Below are positions 8,075 through 16,202 of a DNA stretch of 44,084 bases, piece by piece. The stretch spans positions 1 to 44,084 of the forward strand of contig JADEZQ010000013.1 of NCBI GenBank assembly GCA_015206785.1. Direction: 5' to 3'. The translations under genes were made by a program, and so were the position numbers. Numbering within the stretch: position 1 is the stretch's first letter; each line of letters starts with the position of its first letter. Under the pieces are notes generated by a model. That model ran no database searches. It worked only from the letters and a program-made list of their open reading frames with translations, and was not told the DNA's origin. Source of the DNA: Quinella sp. 2Q5. Its GTDB lineage: Bacteria > Bacillota > Negativicutes > Selenomonadales > Selenomonadaceae.

Positions 8075-9421
8075 TTATTTTTCGGACTTGCAACGATAGC
8101 TGACGATTTGCCCAACCTTCTGCACCTCATAGAGCTTCGGGAAGGCGCAGACAAATTTTTGCAGGGTGCCGTGCCCCGAATCTTTGATGCTGAGTTTTTT
8201 TTGCAGAATGGCGGCACCCGCTCGGCTCAATTGAGCGAAGCCTCTGTCGTCGCCGTAAGTCTCGGCGGTCTCGCGCAAGACGCTATGCACCTGTCCCAAA
8301 CCGTCGGCGGGCTTTTTGGCATCGACTGCGCGGCAACGAATGAAAATTTTCTGCTCGTCCCTGTGCAATTCGTAAACGTCGGGGAATGCCTCGATGAACC
8401 GTTGAAGTGAACCGAAGCCCAAGTCTTGAACAGCGAAGCCGAGATTTTTCCTGACGATATAACTGCCGACCGAACACAGATTTGCAAAGCCCGTGCCGTC
8501 CGCATGAAGTGATGTAGCCTCGTGCAGGGCGCAATGCATTTGGCGGAGCTTGTCGCCGTCAACGACGGGTACAGCCTTGCGTTCGGTCGTTCGGCAACGA
8601 TAGGTGAAGCGTTGACCGTTTTCGTCCTGGCGAGTTTCGTACAGCTTCGGATAGGCGGCGATGAAATCTTTCAGTTGCCCGTAGCCGAAGTCGTGAACGG
8701 TGAAGCTGAAATTTTTCTTGCGCACGTCTTGCCTGGCGTGATTTAGCGACGAGAAACCCTCGGCGTTGCCGTGAAGATCGGCAGACTCGTGCAGGGCGTC
8801 GTGCATCTGCTGAATCTTTTTATCGCGCTCGCTCTGTAGCTTTCGTTCCTCTAAGGAAATGACCTTGGGGTTTGTCTTGACGGGCGGCTCAACAGATTCT
8901 ACCTGGTCGAACAGCGACATCTGCACGGAAGATTTTTTTGCGGGCGCGTGAGAAGTTTTTTCCTCGGCTATCGGCGCAACGGGCTTGCTCTCCGTCAGCG
9001 TGTTGAGCTCGATGAACTCATTGCAGGCGGCGCGGAAGGCGTTGGAGGCGTTGGCATTGCCAAGACCGATGATGTTCTTGTCGCCCTCGCGCAAGCGGAT
9101 GACCAGCGGCGTAAAATCGCTGTCGTTGGAAACTATCGCGAAGACTTCCACCTTGCCTTCGTGAAGCACGTCCATAGCGTCAATCGTCAGGGACATATCG
9201 GTTGCGTTCTTGCCCGTGGTGAAGTCGGGCTGTTGCACGGCACGCAAGGAATAGTTCAAGATGGCGTCGTTCCAGCCGCGCAGGGTGAGCTTTTCCCAGT
9301 TGCCGTAAATTCGGCGGATAGAAAGTTCCCCGCGGCTTGAAAGCATCTCGATAATCTGCTTGCCGTATTTGGGTGATACGTTGTCTGCGTCGATGAAGAG
9401 CGCGATTTTTTTCGTCGTCAT
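8075..9421 (-). CDS. NYN-domain (LabA/DUF88-like) protein with three LOTUS/OST-HTH repeats
   Basis: A 448-residue protein. Residues 1-140 form an NYN (PIN-like) nuclease fold with the expected acidic residues: D11 and D13 (FIDADN), D75 (KNATDMSL), D81, D100 and D102 (SNDSDFTPL). After a linker come three ~73-residue repeats at about 205-277, 292-365 and 375-445. Each has the pattern H(x)LxExA...GF..L......K......G.G.L..F..A.P..YE......RC, matching LOTUS/OST-HTH modules that bind RNA. The start at 9421 is set by GAGG 8 nt upstream. It is co-transcribed with the small gene 16 nt upstream. The family suggests an RNA-directed nuclease or RNA-binding regulator; its target is unknown. Confidence 0.85.
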   Translation of the reverse strand: MTTKKIALFIDADNVSPKYGKQIIEMLSSRGELSIRRIYGNWEKLTLRGWNDAILNYSLRAVQQPDFTTGKNATDMSLTIDAMDVLHEGKVEVFAIVSNDSDFTPLVIRLREGDKNIIGLGNANASNAFRAACNEFIELNTLTESKPVAPIAEEKTSHAPAKKSSVQMSLFDQVESVEPPVKTNPKVISLEERKLQSERDKKIQQMHDALHESADLHGNAEGFSSLNHARQDVRKKNFSFTVHDFGYGQLKDFIAAYPKLYETRQDENGQRFTYRCRTTERKAVPVVDGDKLRQMHCALHEATSLHADGTGFANLCSVGSYIVRKNLGFAVQDLGFGSLQRFIEAFPDVYELHRDEQKIFIRCRAVDAKKPADGLGQVHSVLRETAETYGDDRGFAQLSRAGAAILQKKLSIKDSGHGTLQKFVCAFPKLYEVQKVGQIVSYRCKSEK

Positions 9422-9437
9422 TGCTGAAACCTCGAAG

Positions 9438-9713
9438 TCAATAGCATTCCAAGGCACGAATGGCACCGAACTGAATGAACTCGCTTGCCGAAACGGGGTC
9501 GCCTTCGATTATGGCGAACTCGATGGTTGGGATATTCTCCGCGGCGATTTGGATACGCTCTGCGCCGTATTCCTCCTTGACTTTTTTCCACAGGTTTTTG
9601 CGGGAAGTCTTGTTGTCTTTGTACACGGCGTTGTTATAGAAAATATTCATGGACGCTTCGCTCTTGTCGGCGTCGCAGTTGAAGAAGACGAACACTTTGC
9701 CGGGTTTTGCCAT
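9438..9713 (-). CDS. Small conserved-looking protein of unknown function (91 aa)
   Basis: The start ATG has AAGGAGA 9 nt upstream and a consensus-like promoter. The product is soluble, with no signal or membrane segment, and is mixed alpha/beta in appearance: an opening strand KVFVFFNCD, a central charged stretch rich in Lys/Asn/Glu (SRKNLWKKVKEEYGAERIQ) and a C-terminal helix. I do not recognise the family. It is the first gene of an operon with the NYN-LOTUS protein 16 nt downstream, so the two may act together, possibly as partner or regulator. Confidence 0.75.
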   Translation of the reverse strand: MAKPGKVFVFFNCDADKSEASMNIFYNNAVYKDNKTSRKNLWKKVKEEYGAERIQIAAENIPTIEFAIIEGDPVSASEFIQFGAIRALECY

Positions 9714-9752
9714 AAATAAAATCTCCTTTCGATTATTTCGGGCACCGCGGGA

Positions 9753-9781
9753 ATTATAACCAATCTCGTGTCGTTTCGCAA
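9753..9781 (-). promoter_or_regulatory. Promoter of the small-protein / NYN-LOTUS operon
   Basis: On the minus strand TTGCGA (9781-9776) and a perfect TATAAT (9758-9753) are spaced by 17 nt, about 40 nt upstream of the ATG at 9713. It diverges from the promoter of the SDR operon. Confidence 0.75.
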
Positions 9782-9801
9782 TGAAAAGTTTTTCGGCGAC
9801 A

Positions 9802-9832
9802 TTGACTTGAAGTTGGCGCGAAGGTTTATATT
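9802..9832 (+). promoter_or_regulatory. Promoter of the SDR / DUF362 / flavodoxin operon
   Basis: TTGACT at 9802 and TATATT at 9827 are spaced by 19 nt; an alternative TTTATA -10 gives 17 nt. AAGGAGG and the start at 9872 follow. The -35 element is good but the spacing is not optimal. Confidence 0.5.
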
Positions 9833-9871
9833 GGGCGCGGTATCGGGATTATCAATCAAGGAGGTCATCTC

Positions 9872-10705
9872 ATGAAGGAAGTTGTTGTACTGGTCGGCAC
9901 GGGCTCAATCGGTCAGGCTTGCGCTCGCAGGGTCGGCGCGGGCAAACACGTCGTGCTCGGCGATTTACATCAAGAGGCAGCTGACGCGGCGTCAAAAATT
10001 TTTGACGGCGCAGGTTTTGAAACTTCAACCATCGCTGTGGATATTTCAAACCGCGAATCAATTTTGAAACTCGTCGAACACGCAAAAAATTTCGGCGCGG
10101 TGAAAAATTTAATCTGCGCGGCGGGAGTGAGTCCTTCGCAAGCACCGGTCGAAAAAATTTTGCAAGTCGACCTGTACGGCACAGCGGTTTTGCTGGAAGA
10201 ATTCGGCAAAATCATCGCGGACGGCGGTTCGGGTGTGGTAATCTCGTCGCAATCGGGTCACAGGCTCGGCGCATTGACGGAGGAGCAAAATTTTCAACTC
10301 GCCACGACGCCGACCGAAGAGCTTTTGAATTTGCCGTTCCTCAAGACGATAACCGACACGCTCAAAGCCTACCAATATTCCAAACGGTGCAACGTGTTGC
10401 GTGTTGCCGGTCAAGCGACGCCTTGGGGCAAACGCGGCGCGACTATTAACTCAATCAGTCCGGGCATAATCATCACGCCACTTGCCGCCGACGAACTCAA
10501 AGGTCCTCGCGGCGAAGGTTATCGCAAGATGTTGGAAGCGTCACCCGCAAAAAGAGCCGGTACTCCCGACGAAGTGGGCGACCTCGCCGAATTCCTCATG
10601 AGCAGCCGCGGGCGGTTCATCAGCGGCGCGGACTTCCTCATTGACGGCGGAACGACCGCTTCCTATTGGTTCGGCGACTTGCAATATCTCAAGACGACTC
10701 ATTGA
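9872..10705 (+). CDS. Short-chain dehydrogenase/reductase (SDR)
   Basis: A 277-residue NAD(P)-dependent oxidoreductase with a Rossmann fold. The N-terminal glycine motif is GTGSIGQ (residues 9-15), a variant of TGxxxGxG. Residue D31 (GDLH) near the end of beta-2 suggests an NAD preference. The catalytic motif YxxxK is Y167/K171 (YQYSK), with a Ser near 126-128, and the C-terminal SPGII and SGADFLIDGG motifs are intact. AAGGAGG lies just upstream of the ATG. It is the first gene of a three-gene plus-strand operon with a Tat-exported DUF362 protein and a flavodoxin-like lipoprotein. The substrate is unknown. Confidence 0.88.
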   Translation: MKEVVVLVGTGSIGQACARRVGAGKHVVLGDLHQEAADAASKIFDGAGFETSTIAVDISNRESILKLVEHAKNFGAVKNLICAAGVSPSQAPVEKILQVDLYGTAVLLEEFGKIIADGGSGVVISSQSGHRLGALTEEQNFQLATTPTEELLNLPFLKTITDTLKAYQYSKRCNVLRVAGQATPWGKRGATINSISPGIIITPLAADELKGPRGEGYRKMLEASPAKRAGTPDEVGDLAEFLMSSRGRFISGADFLIDGGTTASYWFGDLQYLKTTH

Positions 10706-10717
10706 GGAGGAATTATC

Positions 10718-11773
10718 ATGGACATCACTCGGCGCAATTTACTCAAGCTGGCGGGCATCGCGGCAGTCAGTGCTACAGTCGGTCAATTCGACACGGCGCA
10801 TGCCGCGGCAAAAGTTCCCAAGCTCAAAGCCGCGCCCGTCGTCGGCAGCAAGAACGTCACGGGCACGAAATACACGGGCTCGGCGGCTAAGGTCTACTTC
10901 ACCGACAAGCTCGACGCCGCACACCTCATCAAGCTCTACGACATCATAAGCGGAGAAATTTTCGGCAAGGTCGGCATTAAGCTCCACACGGGCGAACCAC
11001 ACGGTCCGAACATCTTGCCGCGGGACTGGGTGCAAAAGTTTCAGGCGCACATCCCCAACAGCAACATCATCGAGACGAACACGATGTATGACGGCGCACG
11101 CTACACCACCGAAGGTCACCGCGAGACGCTCAAGGTCAACGGCTGGACGTTCTGCCCCGTCGACATCATGGACGAGGACGGCTCGGTCAATCTGCCCGTC
11201 AACGGCGGCAAACACCTTAGCGAAGTGGCAATGGGCGCGCACCTCGTCGATTATGATTCGGTCGTCGTTTTGACACACTTCAAGGGGCACGCAATGGGCG
11301 GCTTCGGCGGCTCGTTGAAGAACATTGCAATCGGCATGGCAAGCGGGCAACTGGGCAAGCGGCAAGTCCACGGCTACACCCTGCCCGAAATGCCGCCGCC
11401 CGGTCCCGCGTGGTTTGACGGCGTGAGCATGCCCCTGCAAGGAAAATTCATGGAGCTTATGGCAGACAGCGGCAAGGCGACCTGCGATCACTTCGGCAAG
11501 CGAATCGTCTTCCTCAACGTGATGCGGCGCATGAGTGTCGACTGCGACTGCGCGGGAACCTCAGCGAAGGAACCGACGATGAAGGACGTTGGGATTCTCG
11601 CCTCGACTGATATCCTTGCGATTGACCAGGCGTGCTGTGATTTCGTTTACTCTGCCGCGGACAGCTCCGACCTTCGCGAACGCATAGAAAGCCGCAACGG
11701 TCTGCACCAGCTGCAGGCAATGCGCGAATTGAACATGGGCAACCCGCAATACGAACTGATTGGAGTTGATTGA
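10718..11773 (+). CDS. Tat-exported DUF362 protein
   Basis: A 351-residue protein with a twin-arginine signal (TRRNLLKLAG, residues 4-13) and a likely cleavage site after AHA near residue 29. The mature part is a DUF362-type domain; no classical CxxCxxCxxxC ferredoxin motif is present. Conserved cysteines occur in FCPVDIMD, ATCDHF, DCDCAG and QACCDF, and most also occur in the paralogue at 21859-22797. Tat export implies folding, and probably cofactor loading, in the cytoplasm. It follows the SDR gene by 12 nt with GAGGAGG upstream, and overlaps the signals of the next gene. DUF362 proteins are generally linked to Fe-S or redox functions; the precise activity is unknown. Confidence 0.85.
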   Translation: MDITRRNLLKLAGIAAVSATVGQFDTAHAAAKVPKLKAAPVVGSKNVTGTKYTGSAAKVYFTDKLDAAHLIKLYDIISGEIFGKVGIKLHTGEPHGPNILPRDWVQKFQAHIPNSNIIETNTMYDGARYTTEGHRETLKVNGWTFCPVDIMDEDGSVNLPVNGGKHLSEVAMGAHLVDYDSVVVLTHFKGHAMGGFGGSLKNIAIGMASGQLGKRQVHGYTLPEMPPPGPAWFDGVSMPLQGKFMELMADSGKATCDHFGKRIVFLNVMRRMSVDCDCAGTSAKEPTMKDVGILASTDILAIDQACCDFVYSAADSSDLRERIESRNGLHQLQAMRELNMGNPQYELIGVD

Positions 11774-11774
11774 C

Positions 11775-12419
11775 GTGAAGAAAATTTTTCTGCTCTTGCT
11801 GATGATTTTGACGGTGAGCGGTTGCGGCGGCGCGTCGCAGGAAAAAACTTCAACTGCGCCCGAAAAAAATCAGCCGACCACTCAAGCTCGGTCCGCTGAT
11901 AAAAAAATTCTCGTCGTGTATTTTTCGCGCACGGGTGAAGAATACAACGTCGGCAACATCACGACGGGCAACACCGCCATCGTCGCCGACATCATCGCAA
12001 AGAAACTCGGCGCGGACACGTTTGAAGTCAAAGCCGCCACGCCTTACCCCGACGCCTACGAAGCTTGCACCGAGCTTGCCAAGCGCGAACTCGAATCCAA
12101 CGCCCGCCCCGCCTTCGCGAAAAACATCGACAGCTTTGCGCAATACGATACGATTTTCGTCGGCTATCCAATCTGGTGGGGAGCTGTGCCGCGCGTGATG
12201 ATGACGTTCCTTGAAGCCAACGCCTTGAGCGGCAAGACAATCGTCCCGTTCTGCACGCACGGAGGCAGCGGGCTCTCCGGCACCGAACGCGAAATTGCCG
12301 ACGCCTGCCCGAACGCAAAAGTTTTGTCGGGGCTGGCGATTGTCGGCAAGCAGTGCCAAAATGATCCCGCCGCCGTCGAAAGTGAAGTTGCCGACTGGTT
12401 GAAGGGTCTGGGCTACTGA
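11775..12419 (+). CDS. Flavodoxin-like lipoprotein
   Basis: A 214-residue product with a lipoprotein signal peptide (lipobox VSGC near residue 18), a Ser/Thr/Gln-rich linker, then a flavodoxin-fold domain. The phosphate-binding loop is FSRTGEEYNVGNITTGNT, and later motifs YPIWWGAVP and THGGSGLSG resemble flavin-contacting loops of the long flavodoxin-like family. The GTG at 11775 is preferred, with GGAG 9 nt upstream and a clean signal peptide; an ATG at 11760 would add five residues. It starts one base after the DUF362 stop. An anchored, extracytoplasmic flavodoxin is unusual and would need FMN outside the cytoplasm. The convergent mnmE stop lies one base away. Confidence 0.85.
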   Translation: MKKIFLLLLMILTVSGCGGASQEKTSTAPEKNQPTTQARSADKKILVVYFSRTGEEYNVGNITTGNTAIVADIIAKKLGADTFEVKAATPYPDAYEACTELAKRELESNARPAFAKNIDSFAQYDTIFVGYPIWWGAVPRVMMTFLEANALSGKTIVPFCTHGGSGLSGTEREIADACPNAKVLSGLAIVGKQCQNDPAAVESEVADWLKGLGY

Positions 12420-12420
12420 T

Positions 12421-13776
12421 TCACTTGCCGATACAAAACTTGCTGAATATCTCGTTGAGCACGTCCTCGGCGACGCTCTCGCCCGTCAGCTCACTCAAAC
12501 ATTCCAACGCGGCGTGCAGGTCAATCGACACGAAATCCAAGCCGATGTTGAGCTTGACGGTCTGTCGGGCGGCGTGCAAATGATTGACGGCGCGGCGGAG
12601 CAAATCAGCCTCGCGTTCGTCGCGGACGAAACTCATATCGAAATCAATCTTGCCGACGCGTTGAGCGATTGCCGTCAACAATTCGTCGGTACCTGCCCCG
12701 CTTTTGAGCGACAGTTCAAGCACGCGCTCGGCGGGAATTTTTTTTGCCAAAGTCGCGGCGTCGGTGACGGGCGGCAGGTCGGTCTTCGTCAACACAATCA
12801 GCGCGGGGCGATTCGTCAGCATGCGGAAAATTTCTTCGTCCTCGTCGTCGAGTGGTCTTGATCCGTCGAACAGCGCAAGGATCAGCTCGGCGCGCTCGGC
12901 ACTGTCTTTGGCGCGGGCAATGCCGATTTGCTCGACGGCGTCCGATGAATTGCGAATGCCGGCCGTGTCGATGATCTTGAGCGGGATGCCGCCGACTGAA
13001 ACGAACTCTTCAATCTGGTCGCGGGTGGTGCCTGGCACGTCGGTGACGATGGCGCGTTCAGCTTTGGCGAAGAAGTTCAACAGGCTGGACTTGCCGACGT
13101 TTGGTTTGCCGATGATTGCAGTCTCCAGCCCCTCGCGCAGAATTTTTCCCGCGGACTGATTGTCGAGCAGGGCGTTGAGCTTTTGAATCTGCGCGGCGAT
13201 GTTCGCGTCGACTTCGGAGAGAATCACGGCGTCGATGTCGTCTTCGGGGAAGTCGATTGCGGCTTCGATGTGCGCGGCGGAATTGAGCAGGGCTTGTCGA
13301 ATTTGGCGGACGGTCTCGGAAGTTTTGCCCGCCAACTGATTTTGCGCGACGTTCAACGCGGCAGACGTCTTCGCCTGAATCACGTCGAGCACGGCTTGCG
13401 CCTGCGTCAGGTCGATTCGTCCGTTGAGGAAGGCGCGTTTGGTGAATTCGCCTCTTTCGGCAGGACGAGCCCCCGCCTGATACGTGAGCCGCAAAACTTC
13501 ACGCAGGGCGACGCTGCCGCCGTGACATTGCAGTTCGACGACGTCCTCGCGTGTGTAAGACTTTGGCGCACGCATCACCAGAGCAATCGCCTCGTCAACG
13601 ACGACGCCCGAAAAATTTTTCACATGCCCGAAGACAAATCGTCCGCCGGAAATTTTCGTCAGCGGTCGGTCAAAAATTTTTTCTGCCACGGCAACGGCGT
13701 CCGCCCCGCTCAATCGCACGACACCAATCGCGCCGATGCCGGGCGCAGTCGCTATGGCACTGATGGTCTCTTCCAC
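12421..13776 (-). CDS. mnmE: tRNA modification GTPase MnmE
   Basis: MnmE (TrmE) works with MnmG to modify the wobble uridine of certain tRNAs (cmnm5U). The 451-residue product has the N-terminal folate-binding domain (TAPGIGAIGVVRLSG), a helical domain and an inserted G domain (GKPNVGKSSLLN, DTAG, TKTD). It ends with the catalytic FCIGK motif, and its length is normal. The start GTG at 13776 is placed by GGGGTGAT 8 nt upstream; an in-frame GTG at 13785 would place the site inside the gene. It is the last gene of the rpmH cluster. mnmG, rsmG and parAB, which often follow, are absent here. Confidence 0.96.
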   Translation of the reverse strand: MEETISAIATAPGIGAIGVVRLSGADAVAVAEKIFDRPLTKISGGRFVFGHVKNFSGVVVDEAIALVMRAPKSYTREDVVELQCHGGSVALREVLRLTYQAGARPAERGEFTKRAFLNGRIDLTQAQAVLDVIQAKTSAALNVAQNQLAGKTSETVRQIRQALLNSAAHIEAAIDFPEDDIDAVILSEVDANIAAQIQKLNALLDNQSAGKILREGLETAIIGKPNVGKSSLLNFFAKAERAIVTDVPGTTRDQIEEFVSVGGIPLKIIDTAGIRNSSDAVEQIGIARAKDSAERAELILALFDGSRPLDDEDEEIFRMLTNRPALIVLTKTDLPPVTDAATLAKKIPAERVLELSLKSGAGTDELLTAIAQRVGKIDFDMSFVRDEREADLLRRAVNHLHAARQTVKLNIGLDFVSIDLHAALECLSELTGESVAEDVLNEIFSKFCIGK

Positions 13777-13839
13777 GTCAATCACCCCAAAAAAATTCCC
13801 GCCAACCTTTCGTCGACGGGCTGAAAAATTTTCAACGGT

Positions 13840-14676
13840 CTATCTCTTGCCGCGCTTGACGGGCGTGACGATGACGTAGCGATAGGGCTCCTCGCCGCTG
13901 CTGTGAGTCTCGACGCGGTCGTTGTCTTGCAAGGCGGTGTGAATGATTTTGCGTTCGTGGCGATTCATGGGCTCAAGGCGCACGTCGCGGCGGGTCTTGA
14001 TTGCGCGTTCGGCGACGCCGCGGGCGAGCTTGATGAGCGCGTCTTCGCGGCGGCGGCGATAGCCTTCAACGTCAATGATGAAATGAACTTTCGCGTCTGT
14101 CGCACGATTGACCGACAGATTCAGCAGGTACTGCAGAGCGTCGAGAGCCTGACCGCGTTTGCCGATGAGCACGCCGAGATTTTTGCCGACGAGGTCTAAC
14201 AGATAGGTGTCGTCGTTTTCTTCGGTGACGTTGATTGTGACTTCCAGATCCATCGTGGCGAAGACGTTCTGCAGAAAATTTTTCGCCGCGGCAATGATTC
14301 GGTCGTGGTCGGGAAGTTCAGGTTCGCCAACGGTTTCAGCGACAGGCTCAACGGTTTCAGCGACAGGTTCGACGGTTTCAACGACAGGCTCGACGGTTTC
14401 AGCGACGGGCTCAACGGTTTCAGCGACAGGTTCGACGGTTTCGGCGACGGGCTCAACGGCTTCGGCGACAGGTTCGACGGTTTCAGCGACGGGTTCAGGA
14501 ATTTTTACCGTGGCGCGAATTTTGGCGGGTGTCTCGCCGAGCAAGCCGAACAGCCTTTTCGAGGGCGTCTCCAAAACTTCAACGGCAAGTTCGCTCACGT
14601 CCACGCCGAGTTTGACGGCGGCAGCTTGGATCGCCTCTTCGACGGTCTTGCCGGTAATTTCAATCACATTCGCCAT
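13840..14676 (-). CDS. jag: Jag/KhpB (EloR) RNA-binding protein with heptapeptide-repeat linker
   Basis: A 278-residue protein with a Jag-N domain (residues 1-57), a long linker, a KH domain (VLIGKRGQALDALQYL) and an R3H domain (RREDALIKLARGVAERA ... NRHERKIIH). Members bind RNA and are linked to cell elongation and division. The linker consists of seven-residue VEPVAET units encoded by a 21-bp tandem repeat; most Jag linkers are shorter and not repeated. The ATG follows the yidC TAA directly, with GGAGG 8 nt upstream, so the two genes should be translationally coupled. Confidence 0.93.
   Translation of the reverse strand: MANVIEITGKTVEEAIQAAAVKLGVDVSELAVEVLETPSKRLFGLLGETPAKIRATVKIPEPVAETVEPVAEAVEPVAETVEPVAETVEPVAETVEPVVETVEPVAETVEPVAETVGEPELPDHDRIIAAAKNFLQNVFATMDLEVTINVTEENDDTYLLDLVGKNLGVLIGKRGQALDALQYLLNLSVNRATDAKVHFIIDVEGYRRRREDALIKLARGVAERAIKTRRDVRLEPMNRHERKIIHTALQDNDRVETHSSGEEPYRYVIVTPVKRGKR
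14333..14500. repeat. 21-bp coding minisatellite in jag, eight units
   Basis: Eight in-frame units based on GTTTCAGCGACAGGCTCAACG (plus strand), differing at a few mostly third-position sites. Each encodes VEPVAET. The count can change without shifting frame, so length variation among strains is likely. Confidence 0.9.
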
Positions 14677-15354
14677 TTAAGCAGCCTCCTTGTCAGAGTC
14701 GCCTTGCCTGTTCGTCCACCATTGCTGAACGATCTGCACGACGTTCATCGTCACCCAATAGAGCACCAGCCCCGCGGGGAATTGCAAACTTATCCAGCCG
14801 ATAAAGATCGGCATGATAACCATCATAATTTTCATCTGCTGATTCTGGTCGGAAGTGGTCATCATCTTTTGCTGAAGGAAGGTCGTCGCCGCAGACAGGA
14901 ACGGCAAAGCATACGTCGGGTCAGGTTCGGAAAGACTCGGCAACCACGCAAACGAGGGCGGTGCTCCGCCGTAATCGAAACTGAACAGCGTGTAATACAT
15001 CCCCATCAGAATCGGCATCTGTATCAGCATGGGCAGGCAACCCGACATCGGATTTGCGCCTTCCTTCTGATAGAGCTCCATCAGCTTCTGTTGCATGAGG
15101 CGCGGGTTGTCCTTGTACTTTTCCTGCAACTTCTTCATCTGCGGCTGAATGCGTTGCATCGCCTTCATGGATTGAAGTTGCTTCTTCGTCAGCGGGTAGA
15201 CCAAAATTTTTATCAGTATGGTCAACAGGATTATCGCCAAGCCGTAGCTAGGCACGCCGAGCGTTTGCGTCACCGAATAGAGCGCGGCAAGCACCGCGGT
15301 CATCACATATTCTATCGGCGCAAAGATGCTGCTAAAGATTCCGGGGTCGCCCAA
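14677..15354 (-). CDS. yidC: Membrane protein insertase YidC
   Basis: A 225-residue short YidC of the Gram-positive type without the large periplasmic domain. Five or so hydrophobic segments surround the conserved region QPQMKKLQEKYKDNPRLMQQ and the GCLPMLIQMPILMGMYY motif. It inserts proteins into the inner membrane, alone or with SecYEG. The TTG at 15354 is chosen because GAAGGA lies 9 nt upstream and the longer open frame runs back through yidD. The lipoprotein cysteine seen in many Firmicute homologues is missing with this start. Confidence 0.92.
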   Translation of the reverse strand: MGDPGIFSSIFAPIEYVMTAVLAALYSVTQTLGVPSYGLAIILLTILIKILVYPLTKKQLQSMKAMQRIQPQMKKLQEKYKDNPRLMQQKLMELYQKEGANPMSGCLPMLIQMPILMGMYYTLFSFDYGGAPPSFAWLPSLSEPDPTYALPFLSAATTFLQQKMMTTSDQNQQMKIMMVIMPIFIGWISLQFPAGLVLYWVTMNVVQIVQQWWTNRQGDSDKEAA

Positions 15355-15371
15355 AAAATCACGTCCTTCAA

Positions 15372-15581
15372 TCAGGGAACGGGGTCGTAGCCGCCTTTGC
15401 AAAGCGGGTTGCAACGCACGATTCGTTTGACCGTCAACCAGCCGCCGCGTGCCCAGCCGTATTTGGTCAGAGCTTCCACGGCATAGGCAGAGCACGTCGG
15501 CACGAATCGGCAACAAGGGCTTTTGAGCGGCGACAACCACCGTCGATAAAATTTCACCAAAGCTATCAAAAAACTCGTCAC
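15372..15581 (-). CDS. yidD: YidD membrane insertion efficiency factor
   Basis: A 69-residue protein with the family core [24 protein letters not shown] and [14 protein letters not shown], including the conserved cysteines. YidD assists YidC-dependent insertion at the membrane. The GTG at 15581 overlaps the rnpA stop (GTGA), a typical coupling arrangement; a GTG nine codons upstream is possible. Confidence 0.9.
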   Translation of the reverse strand: MTSFLIALVKFYRRWLSPLKSPCCRFVPTCSAYAVEALTKYGWARGGWLTVKRIVRCNPLCKGGYDPVP

Positions 15582-15922
15582 GGCTTGAGCAATCCGGCAC
15601 GCCTGCACAAATCGCGGAAGGCGCGTTCGGCGTCGGCATACTTAGCATTGACCAGGAACTTGCGCCCGACGAGAATCATCGCGCAATCGCGGCGCAGAGA
15701 ATTTTTGTTGAGGCGATAGACCTCGCGCATGAGCCGACGGACACGGTTGCGAACGACCGCCCCGCCGAGTTTTTTGCCCGCCGCAAAGCCGACCTTGCCC
15801 GCGTGGTTTTCGTCGTTGACGATTAGCAAAACCAGCGCGTGGTTGGCGAATGAGCGGCCGCGGTTGTGCACCGCGTTGAAGTTTTTGCCGCGCAAAATTT
15901 CCGTCTTGCTCAACGTAAACAT
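15578..15922 (-). CDS. rnpA: Ribonuclease P protein component
   Basis: The protein subunit of RNase P, which matures tRNA 5' ends with the RnpB RNA. The 114-residue product shows the RNR signature ([13 protein letters not shown]) and the N-terminal start [26 protein letters not shown] lies 6 nt before the ATG at 15922. It sits between rpmH and yidD in the standard order. Confidence 0.95.
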   Translation of the reverse strand: MFTLSKTEILRGKNFNAVHNRGRSFANHALVLLIVNDENHAGKVGFAAGKKLGGAVVRNRVRRLMREVYRLNKNSLRRDCAMILVGRKFLVNAKYADAERAFRDLCRRAGLLKP

Positions 15923-15987
15923 CTGAATCCTCCGCACGCCGTTAAAGCGAAAAAAAAGGCCACCTCGATTAGTGACCTGCCGCACCT

Positions 15988-16122
15988 TTAAGCCGTGAGC
16001 ACTTTTCTGCCACGCTGACGGCGTCTTTTGATGACAAGTCGCCCGCCTTTGGTTTTCATGCGTTCACGGAAGCCGTGCGTTTTTTTGCGCCAATGTGTAT
16101 TCGGTTGAAACGTTCTTTTCAC
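15988..16122 (-). CDS. rpmH: 50S ribosomal protein bL34
   Basis: A 44-codon gene. The product begins [18 protein letters not shown] and ends with the basic tail [12 protein letters not shown], which is diagnostic for bL34. The start is a GTG with GAGGAGG 9 nt upstream. It is the first gene of the rpmH-rnpA-yidD-yidC-jag-mnmE operon. Confidence 0.97.
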   Translation of the reverse strand: MKRTFQPNTHWRKKTHGFRERMKTKGGRLVIKRRRQRGRKVLTA

Positions 16123-16167
16123 GCCCCGCCACCTCCTCAACGAAAATTTTCAGCAATAACACCGCCG

Positions 16168-16196
16168 ATTATAGACGAGCGTTTTTTTCGTGTCAA
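16168..16196 (-). promoter_or_regulatory. Perfect consensus promoter of the rpmH operon
   Basis: On the minus strand TTGACA (16196-16191), a 17-nt spacer and TATAAT (16173-16168) match the sigma-70/sigma-A consensus exactly. The rpmH start lies about 45 nt downstream. The -35 box is only about 7 nt from the tmcAL stop. Confidence 0.9.
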
Positions 16197-16202
16197 GTAA
16201 AT

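Noticed and set aside
7912-8217. 101-codon minus-strand frame in the ptsG leader
   Set aside because: It overlaps the NYN gene end in another frame, has no ribosome site, and covers a predicted promoter and hairpin.
14305-15390. 361-codon plus-strand frame opposite jag and yidC
   Set aside because: Its Gly/Phe/Asp repeats are the complement of the VEPVAET minisatellite; jag and yidC are certain.
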